From the NCBI GenBank assembly GCA_026545765.1, contig CM048844.1:25738237-25802236 (forward strand): a stretch of DNA of 64,000 bases. The letters are read 5' to 3'. The notes below the pieces were generated by a model. It saw nothing but the letters and a program-made list of their open reading frames with translations, was not told where the DNA came from and searched no databases. Positions 35,095-46,473 of this stretch are shown piece after piece. This stretch comes from Plantago major (taxonomy: Eukaryota; Streptophyta; Magnoliopsida; Lamiales; Plantaginaceae). Position numbers and translations under genes: made by a program. The number at the start of each line of letters is the position of its first letter. Position 1 is the first letter of the stretch.

Positions 35095-35660
35095 ACATGG
35101 AGTCGGGCATTATATGCACGTGGCGTTGTATGTCGGGGCCAATTTTTTGTATAAAGTCGTGCATTTTAATTTCGTTTTTGCACATAGTCGGGCATTATTT
35201 TTGTATGAAGTCGTACATTATAATCTCCGAGCTTTGTCTTTGCATGGAGTCGGACATTTTTTTGCATAAAGTTGGGCATTATAAACTCCAGACTTTGTTT
35301 TTATTTGTAGTCGGGCATTACTTGCCCGAAGAATTATATTACATGGCATCCTTTTGTAAGGAGTCGGGCATTATATGCTCGGGGAATTATATGACGAGGC
35401 ATGGTTGTGTAAGTAGACGGGCATCATTAGCCCGGACTTGGTTTTTATTTGGAGTCGGGCACTATATGCTCGGGAAAAACAATGGAGTCGGACACTATAT
35501 GTCCAGGAAAAGCAATGGAGTCGGGCATTATATGCCCGGAGAAAACATTCTTTTTAATGGAGTCGGGCACTATATGCTCGGGGAAAACATTGTATTATTA
35601 AAGTCGGGCACTATATTCCCGATGAAAACATTGTTTTTATTGGAGTCGGGCACCGAGTAA
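35095..35660 (+). repeat. tandem array of hairpin-forming GTCGGGCATTATATGCCCG units
   Basis: About 15 degenerate units spaced roughly 20-60 bases apart begin GGAGTCGGGCA, and many close with TATATGCYCGG, so each forms an imperfect inverted repeat around an AT core. Clear units start near 35099, 35310, 35361, 35411, 35451, 35483, 35517, 35560, 35601 and 35643. Units in the right half are the most alike. The plus strand stays open through the array (35097-35660), giving recurring peptide GVGHYM; this probably follows from the repeat unit and need not mean coding. Confidence 0.85.
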
Positions 35661-36215
35661 TAAATCCAAGTATAAAACTGGGCTCCAGACCAACATTGTG
35701 GACAGCATGGACACAGATTTCATAAACAACATTAGTAGAATTTCATCTAATTAGATTAGACGTTAAATATATATGGTTAAGTATATATGGATAAATTTTA
35801 TGAAATCATGCAAGTATACACAATATATGTATAAAATTACCCTCCGAGTAGTTTGTTTTAGAACTAAATAGCTTCAGCCTTCACTGGTTTCCTATTAATT
35901 AACACAATAAAAGAAATTAAAATGAGATTGACAATTAAATAAAATGAATTGGTCATTACATAAACTTCAAAAACACTGCCTCCGCACATAGGCACTATCG
36001 ATGGGGTGCCAGGTAAGGAGGTTGGGCGTGGTTTGCACATTTTTCTTTCTTTCCTCTGATTGCCTACAAACTAGCTAGTAGGGGGTCAAGTGACATGAAC
36101 ATTCACCCATTCAAGGGCATTATGGTAACTTCAATTGAAAAATTGCACTGACAGGTAAACGTTCTTACAGGCGTTGTTTAAGAGTTACAATTTGTTTCAT
36201 ATTGGGCCAACCGCT
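35661..36215. other. AT-rich intergenic, no gene recognised
   Basis: No gene or named repeat is seen between the hairpin array and the 65-bp repeats. Confidence 0.35.
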
Positions 36216-36385
36216 TATTCAAACCACAATACATGACAGAGAATTACATAAGCCGGAGATGAAACAACTGACGATACATTATTCAAACCACGATACATTG
36301 GCAGAGAATTACATAAGCCGGAGATGAAACAACTGACGATTCATGTGCGTGCAACACAACAATTATTCAAACGACGATACATGGC
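36216..36385. repeat. tandem 65-bp repeat
   Basis: Two full units start at 36216 and 36281, sharing CAGAGAATTACATAAGCCGG and AGATGAAACAACTGACGAT, and a partial unit starts near 36363. A diverged single unit lies 2.3 kb to the left at 33887-33970. Confidence 0.9.
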
Positions 36386-36418
36386 TTTTATTGGACATCA
36401 TCAGTCATTGGTCATCAT

Positions 36419-36892
36419 CTAAAACGCACCGGTGACTTGTTCCAACTTGGACTTGGATCGGAAATCTATATATGTAGCAAAATGAATGGTAATAATTCAA
36501 TTAGAATTGAGTGAATGAAATGAAATCTTGTACGAGTTGGAGATTTTAGATGAAATGTAAGTAGTACCTTCAACAGGACATGAAGCCTGAAGCACCTCTA
36601 TGGTGGATCTGCATTCGGTAATAGCAATTGCAAAGGGGAGTAACCTTGGGGTTGGTATCTTCAAAATGTCGCAGGGGCATGAGAAGGTTTCCCAAGGTAC
36701 GCAGCATGTAGCTGTATCCTTACCCCCACTCTCTATGCAATCGTATATAGTTTGTACCAACGGGAACATTTCACCTAGCACATCGCTCAAATCGTTGCAT
36801 TCCTTTTCTGCAACACAATTAGTCAACAGGACTTGACAAAGTGCCACCACAAACACCATTTTCACAACACTACTCATTCCAACCATCTTCAT
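36419..36892 (-). CDS. secreted lipid-transfer-like (8-Cys) protein
   Basis: This is a small secreted protein of the plant bifunctional inhibitor/lipid-transfer/seed-storage family; such proteins bind lipids in the cell wall or inhibit hydrolases, but the ligand here is unknown. Two exons (36892-36568 and 36465-36419) join in frame to 123 residues. A GT-AG intron splits a codon near the C terminus, as is common in this family. The signal peptide is about residues 1-28 (MVFVVALCQVLLTNCVA). The Cys pattern C-x-C-x-CC-x-CxC-x-C-x-C is complete: ECNDL, IYDC, ATCCVP, SCPC, TECR, ASCPV. A TATA box (TTTATATATG) sits about 85 bases upstream at 36972-36982. An earlier in-frame ATG at 36970 would precede the signal peptide and lies at the TATA box, so 36892 is chosen. 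Confidence 0.85.
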
Positions 36893-36971
36893 TTCTATAT
36901 GGATTGACCTGTGTAGTTTTATATATTGATGATGCTTAATTTGTGTACGGACTATGGAGATGCATTGCATT

Positions 36972-36982
36972 ACATATATAAA
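36972..36982 (-). promoter_or_regulatory. TATA box of the lipid-transfer-like gene
   Basis: TTTATATATG on the minus strand, about 85 bases before the chosen ATG. Confidence 0.5.
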
Positions 36983-37059
36983 CCAATCTATCTCTGTGAC
37001 ACCTTACTGGCCCCTATGGCTCCAGCTGGCAAGTGATAAGTGCACATTTTAAATGATTT

Positions 37060-37309
37060 TATCTTCCGTCTTAAAACTTCATACATTTACTATTTTTAAC
37101 TATATCACAGAACTTCATACATTACCAAAAAAAAAAGTTATCCCACACCAATAAATAATAAAAAATTTCAAATTTACACTTAAATTACACCTTTTACCAT
37201 TAAAATTATAATTTTTCCCACATTTTCTATATTATATTATTACTTTAACTTTTCGTATAAAACTACGTGCTACTACTAATGTATGAATTTATTCTGGACG
37301 GAGTGAGTA
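37060..37309. mobile_element. MITE with TTCATACATT inverted ends
   Basis: The left side CTTCCGTCTTAAAACTTCAT pairs with the right side ending ATGAATTTATTCTGGACGGAGTGAGTA. The arms are imperfect over about 40 bases and the centre is AT-rich. The right edge (TA at about 37308) is clearer than the left. Confidence 0.55.
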
Positions 37310-37381
37310 ATAATTTTCATATCATCCAAATATCCAATTATGCAGGTGACACATTTCATTGGCACAACAGAGTAACGTGTC

Positions 37382-38820
37382 GCATTTTAAATACCGACAT
37401 ATATACATGAGCTGTTGAGCATTTACTCAATTATAATGGTCACATCACATCACACCTTGAAACGTGTATACTGTCACATACTAATCTTATCCATTAAAAG
37501 ATTACTAAATACCTAATTTATCTTAGTTTAATTGAAATTATTTAAATGTTAATTTGTGATTGGTAGTATATTGATAAAGTTGTAAATGATTGATAAAGTA
37601 ATTAAGCGATTGAATAGAATGATGATAAAGTAGTAAAGATAAATAATAAAGAATTAGATAGTGGGATAAAAACTTTCTTTTTTTTTGGTTAGAAAGTTTC
37701 TAACGAAATACGAAAAAAGTAAAGTTATGAAGTTTTTAATGGAACGGAGGGAGTATTTAAATGATCAAATTTTGTGGGATACTACAACATTTTGATGATA
37801 CCAAATCAAACATCACATATTTAATTTATTATAAACATTGTATATTTAGCTAGAATTAAACATCACGTTTTTAAGTATACATGTAATGGAAGTATAATTC
37901 AAGTTTATTATATACACACACAATGTTTTAAGTTGAACATATATATGATCGATGTTTATACTTAATATGTGATGTTGAATTGGTCTATTCGATAGGCAGT
38001 CTCTCGTAAAAGTTTGTATTTTTAAATACTCCATATGGTCCATTATCTGCTTCCTAAAAAGCTAATTTCTTTTATTTTAATGAAAATTAGTTAAATATTA
38101 GTGAGTGGGCATATATCTATAAAGTTACTAGTGAGAACGCACTGCACTAATCGCAATGCCAAATATACTTTATAACATCACGACGTGAGTATTTTTTATA
38201 AAACCACTTAATATAATTTCATGGAAAGACATTTTATAAACTCACAAAAATCAATAGGAAATATTAAGTGAAAAAGAATCTCTAGAGAGATGGACCTATG
38301 TTATCAGCAAAATCATCCATGTAATTAATTAAAACATATGTAGTTAACAAAATGTGTTATTTTTAATATGAACAAGCACAAATGTTAAAAACATAGACGT
38401 ATTGATTAATAAAATCGATCATTTTCTTGACAAAATATGCCCGTTTATAGATATGTGATATAGAGACCGTCTATCAAGAGATTTTCTCTATAAAAAGATC
38501 GGAGTTTTTTTACTTAATAACGTCAATGACGTTTTACATTAAATAAATATATGTTGTAAAAAACATATTAATATTTTGTACTAAATCAACGATGTGCATA
38601 ACATACATACCAATTATAAGTCGGGTTTTATCTAACAATGAAATGAACAAGAAATCGAAATTAAGTTTGCAACAATTTTAATAAAGAATGGAAAGAAACT
38701 TTTACATATTATCTTCCAATTACAACATTATAACAACAAATATTATTCTATTTTAGCATTTGAAAAAAAACTACTTTGAATGTGTGCAAAATTTAAAATT
38801 CATCCATTCACTTGCTAGCT
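37382..38820. repeat. tandem duplication, unit 1
   Basis: It matches unit 2 (38836-39490) from GCATTTTAAATACCGACATA through TTTCATGGAAAGACAT and on to CCATTCACTTG. Unit 1 is longer because of a MITE at 37481-37753 and about 520 bp of extra AT-rich DNA at roughly 38247-38765. No coding region is seen in either unit. Confidence 0.85.
37481..37753. mobile_element. Stowaway-like MITE in unit 1, empty site in unit 2
   Basis: A 273-bp insert sits between TA pairs (37479-37480 and 37754-37755). The right end GGAACGGAGGGAG pairs with a decayed left end (CTAATCTTATCCATTAAAAG). The paralogous unit 2 reads GACATATTTAAATG straight through at 38936-38949. It belongs to the same family as 45929-46172, 57776-58018 and about 44776-44985. 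Confidence 0.85.
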
Positions 38821-38835
38821 AATTTTCATTTTTGG

Positions 38836-39490
38836 GCATTTTAGATACCGACATATACACTTGAGCTGTTGAGCATTTACTCGATTATATAATGGTCACA
38901 TCACATCACACCACACCTTGAAACGTGTATATCGTGACATATTTAAATGATCAAATTTTGTGGTGGGGGTTGCTACAACATTCCAAACACACAAAATCAA
39001 ACATCACATATTTTATTATAAACATAGTATATTTAGCTAAAAACGCCACGTGTTTAAATATAATTGTAATGGCAGTATAATTCAAGTTTATTATATATAC
39101 ACATAGTGTTTTAAGTTGAACATATATATAATCGATGTTTATACTTAAATATGTGATGTTGAATTGGTCTATCCAATAAGCAGTCACTCGTAAAAATTTG
39201 TATTTTTAAATACTCCATCTGGTCAATTATCTACTTCCTAAAAAGCTAATTTCTTTTATTTAAAATGAAAATTAGTTAACTATCAGTGAGTGGATATATA
39301 TTTATAAAGTTATTAGTGAGAACGCACCGCACTAAGCGCGATGTCAAGTATACTCTATAACATCACGATGTGAGTATTTTTTATAAAACCACTTAATATA
39401 ATTTCATGGAAAGACATCTTATAAACTCCTTTGAATGAGGGCAAAAGCTAAAATTCATTAAGGGTAAAGTGGTCCATTCACTTGGTATCA
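38836..39490. repeat. tandem duplication, unit 2
   Basis: The second, shorter head-to-tail copy of 37382-38820, without the MITE. Confidence 0.85.
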
Positions 39491-40069
39491 AATTTGTGCA
39501 ACTTCCTCTCTTATAGTCTATATATAATACTACTTATAAAAAGAAAGTTGATTATCCCTCACAGGTAGTTTTTTTTGTGCAGTTTGACAATATTATACTC
39601 TTTCCTTCTCAAAATGGCTCAGTTACTTGCCTTTCGTTGACATGAAAATACATGTATATTTGAGGCTAAATTTGTCACGTCATAATGCAATGAGCAGTTG
39701 TAATACCAATATTGTAGTGTTCCATTTATACCCTTAAACTACTGTACATACAAAACAAGAGTACGAGTTTGTTGGGCAATTATCTTGCCTTCAACTTCCA
39801 TCTCCCAGTAACACCTCCAACTTTATCTCCCATTCCACTGCCGTTTCCCTTTTCACGATTTCATCTTTTATTCATCAGGTATTCTACTTTGATTTCTTTT
39901 CCTGTGATTTCTATTAGCAAATTTACATCATTATCATATCTAAGTTTAGTTTGTATCTAATTTTATACAGGCGCGGACCCAAAATTAAAAGTTTCAGGGG
40001 GTCAAATTATACTATCATTATTTCGAAGTTTTGCTTGGAAGGGGGGATTTCAAATTATCATAAATATTA
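39491..40069. other. intergenic, no gene recognised
   Basis: It contains a C/T-rich stretch near 39770-39880 whose plus-strand open frame (63 codons) is low complexity. No family was recognised. Confidence 0.35.
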
Positions 40070-40316
40070 CTCCATAATTTAGGAAAAGTGTTACATTTTG
40101 AGCTTTATTCATTGTCTTTTGAGTTTATTAATTCTTCATAGCGATAATAGTAAATAATGTAATAAAATCATATAATAAAAATTTAATTACTAAATTTTCA
40201 TTATATAAATTTAATAATTTATTTATTAATATCGTTTAAGAGTAAATTGTGATCAAACGCGGAGACAGTTGACCGCAGAATAGTAAAATGTAACAATTTT
40301 TCTGAAATGGAGTGAG
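40070..40316. mobile_element. Stowaway-like MITE, same family as 34184-34440
   Basis: It is flanked by TA (40068-40069 and 40317-40318). The inner part, AAAATCATATAATAAAAATT through GACAGTTGACCGCAGAATAG, is nearly identical to the 34.2-kb copy. Confidence 0.88.
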
Positions 40317-42354
40317 TATATACTATAGAGTTTGGTTTTACCAAATTTTAGGGGTTATTCGACTCAATATACTCCATCCTGGTCCCACCACTATATTAAG
40401 TGACGGATCGAGAAGTGGACTCGATTGGTAATTTTTAGTTTGTCCTTACAACTCTTATTTCCCTTCTTTTTTTTTCTTTTTTCCTTTTCCTATTTTAGAT
40501 TTTGTTTTGTCGAAGATCTTCATTCTGAAGCCTGAACATCTTTCATTCTTCTCTATTTTTTGATCCAACTAGTACTGACCCGTGGCGATGCCACGGTACA
40601 GTTTACTTTTAATAATAAATAGAAAGGGGATGATAAAATAAATTTATCGAGAAAATAAAGTAGTCAAATTTATGGGAACAATGTTGATTGTGGTGTTGGC
40701 CGGTAGTCCTTCTTCATCTACTATTATCATTGAGTGTTTATTTATGTCAACTATAGAAAATGTAAAAATCGGGTCCTACCATACCCGACCTGTTAATTAG
40801 TAACAGATACATTTTTTTTTTAAATTCTATCTCTCAAACGGATGCAAAATAAAATACAAAGGTATACAGCACAATCAATAGGGTTGTCCCGCGGTGATAT
40901 ATATATATACAAACATATTCACATGTTATTATTATTTTTTCCAATCCACCAGTTCCGAAAAACCCCGAGGTAGTATGCGTCACCCCACTAAATACACAAA
41001 AATTATTATTCTACGAAAATAATTTCACATGGTACGGTTCCCCCCTCCCGACCTGTCATGGAGATCAAGAAAATACATAGAAGAGTGAAGACATTTTTCC
41101 CGTCTGGAGAGTATCAGCTGATCCCCACCCTCACCCGACTCGTTATGGAGATCAAGAAAGTAGAGAGGAGATCGAATAGAGTTTTCCCACCTAGAGAGTA
41201 TCAGAGCCCCCAGGCCCGTTATGGATCAAGAAAATAGAGAGAAGATCGAATAGAGCCCCACCCCCGCTCCCGTTGGAAAAAAAATTTAGTTTTTACTAAC
41301 TTAATAATCATATAATGTTGTGGTCGTGTCTTGTAACAAAGGTATGAAACGGGTTCGAGTATATGCCAGACTGAACCTGAACATCATTATTTCTACGGGA
41401 TTGAATTTGGGTGGATAGAACCAGTCCTTCCAGCCAGAGACCGCGTAGAGAAGAGAACCCTTATACCTCATCCTACCGATCGAATCTTATACAGAAAAGG
41501 AAATTGAAAGTTTTCACATGTAAAATGTTGTTGACAGACATGCAAAGATCAACACACCACCAATTAGCTCACGTGTGTCTCTTATATCTTCTAGAACTGA
41601 AAAGAGCACGTCTAGTATACGATTAATAGAACATTCTTAGAAGATCAGTTGAATGGACTATGTTAAGCATAGATCCAAAGGTCCTCCTAACTGGATTCAT
41701 GCCCATTAAGAAAATGCATATTCAACAGTAAATCATACAAATCTGAAGGTATAAAATATAATTAAGTTTCATTGAACAATGTAATATTGATTACTTGAGT
41801 CCAATAAAATGATTGGATTCATTTTACTATATTAAATTTAAAACTAACAATTTGAAATCATATACTATCAAATATATAACCTTAATTGGATTTTATAAAT
41901 ACCTTTAAACGTAAAAAAGACAAATTTGTTATGCCTCAACAAATCGGGAAGCATACAGAAGACGATCATCATAATTACCTCAAGTATTTAAAACATCCAA
42001 ACCCATTCTTATATATAGGAGTTTGGTGATCTTCGATTTGAGTGTGTATATATTCAACAATTTTTTTAATACCATTCTTACATGCATTATGTAAATTCAC
42101 TATATGTGTCTAAATTCAGTATGTGGGTCGATTTTAATGGAATTATGGGATTAGAAGATTTGATTGATCACATTTATAAATAGTTAATTACAAAGGTTGA
42201 ATATTATTGGCAGAATTATGTAACCAAAATTAGATTTCAATTGTAAAGGTAACAGAACCAAATACGTATTAACTTGGCCTCAAACATAAATTTACCTTGA
42301 TTATAATTATTTTGTAGTAATTTTTTAATCCAAAAAAATTAAAGAATTCCTCAT
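40317..42354. other. intergenic with a three-unit repeat
   Basis: At 41049-41270 a motif of about 77-88 bases recurs three times (TGTCATGGAGATCAAGAAA at 41052, CGTTATGGAGATCAAGAAA at 41140, CGTTATGGATCAAGAAAA at 41217), each followed by an AGAGAAGA...CGAATAGAG-like stretch and C-rich sequence. No gene was recognised in the rest of this AT-rich stretch. Confidence 0.5.
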
Positions 42355-43022
42355 ATTGATTTGAAGCCAAAGTACTATAGATAGAATTGATAATAAAAAC
42401 TGGTATTTATAATATATGGATGGATTTCATCTTCACATGCCTAAAAATTGAAAATTAGTTTTTTACTTTATTATTTACCTTCTCACCTCTATAAAAAGAA
42501 ACGTAGAGTTAATAAAACTTTAAATTCTACATTGCCATTTAAAATGAATTTCTTTTCACATTAATTTTGTATTAGAAAATGTCCAAGTAATTAGATAGCG
42601 CTCCGAGTATCATTTATGCACATGTGGATCATGTGTGCTTAAAAGTAAACCATCAACTTTAGAATATAGTAGAAAAATACAGGAAAGTATTGATTTGAAG
42701 CCAAAGTACTACAGCTAGAATTGATAATAAAAACTGGTATTTATAATATATGGATAGATCTCATCTTTACATGCGTAAAAATTGAAAATTATTTTTTTAC
42801 TTTATTCTTTACCTTCTCACATCTGTAAAAAGAAACGTAGAGTTAATAAAACTTTAAATTCTACATTGCCATTTAAAAATAATTTCTTTTTACATTAATT
42901 TTGTATTAGAAAATGTCCGAGTAATTAGATAGCGCCCCGAGCATCATTTATGCACATGCCGATCATGTGTGCTTCAAAGTAAACTATCAACTTTAGAATA
43001 TAGTAGAAAACATATAGGAAAG
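42355..43022. repeat. tandem direct duplication, 334-bp unit
   Basis: ATTGATTTGAAGCCAAAGTA begins at 42355 and again at 42689. The two units run side by side to TAGTAGAAAA...AGGAAAGT with few differences. No coding content is seen. Confidence 0.92.
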
Positions 43023-43299
43023 TGCCCAGAATAACCAAAAGTGCACAAATGGTATGGTTGTATGGATATATATGAGGCTAATCAAAATAATCGTATATTT
43101 TAGTTTGTCCAGAATGTTTGATGCTAAACTATTTAAAATGAGTCTCTTTTTGAACGCTTGATGCTACGTTAATTATTTATAATGTGTTTTAATGAGTCAC
43201 TTTTAATTTTTAAAATTCCATTATTTAATTTTATCTTATTTAATAAATTTATATTTTATTTTAATAAATAAATAAATTTATCTAATTAATAGTAGTATT

Positions 43300-43431
43300 T
43301 AAGATTGGTGTCTATAGATTCGTCTTGTCTTAGCGAATTCAAATATATGTTAAAAATATTTTTTGGATTTTTGTAGATAAAGTTATATGAGATTAATATT
43401 TTATTTTGGTGAATGAAATGATTTATTTAAC

Positions 43432-43480
<49 letters not shown>

Positions 43481-44220
43481 TGGTGTCTATAGATTCGTCT
43501 TGTCATGATGAATTCAAATATATGTTCAAAATATTTTTTGGAGTTTTGTAGATAAATTTATATGAGATTTAATCAAAACTATATATGTAACCAATGTACC
43601 AAAATAAACAGTGAAAGATATACTGGTTGAAAATGCAACTAATTCCACAAAATTCCATGTAGGATTGAATTAATTTAATAAATATAATATTTTTAAAATT
43701 AAAATTCCATTATTTCATTTTATCTTATTTAATAGATTTATATTTAATTTTAATGAATGAACAATTTATTTAATTAATAATAGTATTCTTGGTGTGGATT
43801 CGTATTGTCACGACGAATACAAATATATGTTCAAAATATTTTTTAGATTTTTGCATATAAAGTTATATGAAATTTAATAAAAATTATATATACAGTTAAC
43901 ATACAAAAAATAACATTGAAATATATATTGGCTAAAATACAACTAATTACGACGTTACTTCTTATTTAATAAATTTATATTTAATTTTAATGAATAAAAT
44001 AATTTATTTAATGAATATTAGTATTCAAGATTGGTGTCTATGGATTCGTTTTGTCATGACGAATTTAAATATATGTTCAAAATATTTTTCATATTTTTAC
44101 AGATAAAGTTATATGAAATTTAATAAAAACTATATATACAGTTAACATACAAAAAATAACAGTTAAATATATATTGGCTAAAATACAACTAATTCCACAA
44201 AATTCCACATATAATTGAAT
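43300..44220. repeat. four-copy diverged repeat array
   Basis: GGTGTCTATAGATTCGTCTT (or close variants) followed by GAATTCAAATATATGTTCAA recurs near 43309, 43483, 43788 and 44031. Longer units continue through ATATACAGTTAACATACAAA. Spacing varies from about 175 to 305 bases. Confidence 0.85.
43428..43483. repeat. (AAT)n microsatellite
   Basis: About 18 trinucleotide units lie at the junction of the first two units of the 43.3-44.2 kb array. Confidence 0.95.
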
Positions 44221-45566
44221 GAATCTTGTGAGGTTTAGTCCCTTGTGCTTTACATAATAATATATGGATGGATGGATAGCCAGAACTCTCATGTATGGTG
44301 TCTTGGTGAGTAAATTATTCTAATTGCAATACTTTATTTTAGTTTTGCATGCATGATCATGTAAATTGTTGGATTTCAATGGAATTGTATATGAATGTCA
44401 TGCTTTTAATCTTCTAAGTAATTTCACACTTAATTTTTTCAATTGTAATTTGTAAGACACGTAGTTTCATATTTCCTTCTACTAAAGGCTTACCTCTGAT
44501 TATAGTATTTCAACGACGGGAAACGAAAATTTTATGAATGGCCTTTGAATCAATTTGAATGGTTTTGTGTAAGTAGTTTTGTAAACACAAGTGAATTTTT
44601 CATCACCCAATTAAGTTAATGATATCTTGGCACTAACATAAATTCTCAGAAATTAATATACTCATCTAACTGTTATTATTATATCTCCCAAATATGTTAA
44701 CCAAGTGTGTTCATTTATACGAATACGCGGGTATCCGCGTGTGATTGTTTCTTGTGTATGTATGTGTGTGTATATATATATATAAAACTTATAATATAAT
44801 ATAATAATAATATAATAAGTGGATGATAAAGTAAGAGATAGAATGAATATATTGATGATAAAGAAATAAATAAAATATTAAAAAAATTAGTTAGTGGGAT
44901 AAAAACTTTATTATTTTTTGTTAGAAAGCTTATAATGACACAATAAAAAATGAACGTTGGGAAGTTTTTAATTGAGAAGAGGGAGTACAAAACTTAGTAA
45001 ACGTAAATCATCAAGATTTACGCATACGTTTATCATGTCGTCAGTTAAACGAGTCATCTTTAATAAAATAATCATATTAATTACGCATGCATATATCATC
45101 ATTCTAATAAAAGTAGCACCAAACCCCCTCAATTATTAAATTTGCGTCAAACCCGCTAAGTTATAGTATAGTTTGCACGAAACCCCCTAGCACCACAAGT
45201 GTATTACACTCGCCTAGAGGTCAATTCTAGGGGGTTTTTGTGCAACTTTATGATAATTAAGGGTGTTTTATGCAACTTTTAGTACTTTCATTAAATTATA
45301 AAAATAATTAAAATTTAATGATATTATGTTAAATTACCCTTTTATAACCATAATTGGTAAGATTATTTTTTCTTAACAGTTATTGATTTACTTTAACTTA
45401 TTTATAGTTACTTTTAAATGGCAATCGTTGATTCATCACTGTATTTTAATTGTTTCATTGTGGTTAATTTGTTAAATCACGATGTTATTTTTATTTTTTT
45501 GAAAATAAAATTACTCTAATTAAATTTTAATTATTATTTACCCTATCTGTTTTATTTAATTTGTGG
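44221..45566. other. intergenic with MITE remnants
   Basis: At about 44776-44985 lies an element of the TTAATGGAACGGAGGGAG family (right end GAAGAGGGAG before TA at 44986-44987; left end lost in an AT microsatellite). At 45115-45275 there is a short inverted structure with CCAAACCCCCTCAATTATTA on the left and TAGGGGGTTTTTGTGCAAC on the right, related to the element at 61640-62519. No gene was recognised. Confidence 0.5.
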
Positions 45567-46310
45567 CTTTAGATTCACATAAAATAAGATAGAAATGTGG
45601 TGTACATATTTTTGCCTAATATATAAAGAAATATACAGAATATAAGAAAATAAAATAACCAAATTTGATGAAATAATTCAAATGTAGAATGATAAATAAA
45701 AATAAACGGTGGAGTATCATATATTAATACTCTTTCATTATAGTATATACCCATGTCAACCATGTATTCACGACATCCAATCGATCTAATACGCTAACTA
45801 CAAATTTAAAACTTTATGGAGAATACTTGGGTAATCAATAAATAGACTTTAGTTCACCCTGCTAGGCTTAATTAACAATCGAACCACGTGAACTATGTGT
45901 TTCAATGAATAAATTTTGATTTTATATACTCCCTCATCCGTTCCATTAATAACTTCCCAACTTTCCTTTTTTTGGATTCCACTAGAAACTTCTTAATCAT
46001 ATAAATGGAAAGTTTTACCCCACTAACTAATTCTTTATTATTTCTACTTCCTACTTTATCACCACTTTATTCAATATCTCTCGTACTTTATTAGCCACTT
46101 ACAACTTTACCAATATAATATCTATTATATACTATTTTTTTTGTTACAATTTTCTTAATGAATCGGAGCTAGTACTAGTGTATTTCTTACGGTTGTAGCT
46201 ACTGAATCTTACACCATTCATAACATTCTTTGATTAAAACCATCCTCTGTCACTACTGACATGTGTATTTCCAGAGCTAAAGTAATTAACCCGCAGGTTA
46301 TGCCAGTTTT
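45567..46310. repeat. segmental duplicate A (partner 57414-58156)
   Basis: It matches 57414-58156 in the same orientation over about 744 bases with few differences. From about 45895 onward it is also a copy of the O-fucosyltransferase 3' flank (32484 onward). The segment left of that point is unrelated to that gene. Confidence 0.92.
45929..46172. mobile_element. Stowaway-like MITE in duplicate A
   Basis: It is flanked by TA (45927-45928 and 46173-46174). The left end CTCCCTCATCCGTTCCATTA pairs with the right end TTAATGAATCGGAGCTAG. The site is empty at 32513-32514 and filled at 57776-58018. Confidence 0.9.
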
Positions 46311-46359
46311 TCATATATCCGCATGTACTCTGATTAGTTAGGATTTGTTATCTTTATCT

Positions 46360-46473
46360 GAAAAATCATTTCAGTTCAATTTAGTTTAGTCCAGATCAAT
46401 TTAGTTCTGCTTAGTTGTTTTTTATACTACAAAAAATTCAATTCAGTTTAGCTCAGACGAAGAGAACAGAGCC
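46360..46473 (-). mobile_element. solo end or MITE related to the 12.5-kb MULE ends
   Basis: On the minus strand it starts GGCTCTGTTCTCTTCGTCTG and continues with GAACTAAATTGATCTGG, as at the left end of the MULE at 12478. No internal coding sequence is present and the other end is unclear, so it may be a truncated copy or a small non-autonomous relative. Confidence 0.6.

Noticed and set aside
35097..35660. 187-codon ORF as a protein gene
   Set aside because: The frame stays open because the repeat unit lacks stops in that frame; the other frames are also largely open and no start context or domain is seen.
43428..43483. (AAT)n tract as a CRISPR-like or functional array
   Set aside because: A plain microsatellite; CRISPR arrays are not expected in a plant genome and none was seen.
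45575..45763. 62-codon minus-strand ORF repeated at 57422-57610 with about five amino-acid changes
   Set aside because: It sits in a segmental duplicate. The few differences between copies nearly all change the amino acid, so there is no sign of selection for a protein, and the composition is AT-driven hydrophobic.
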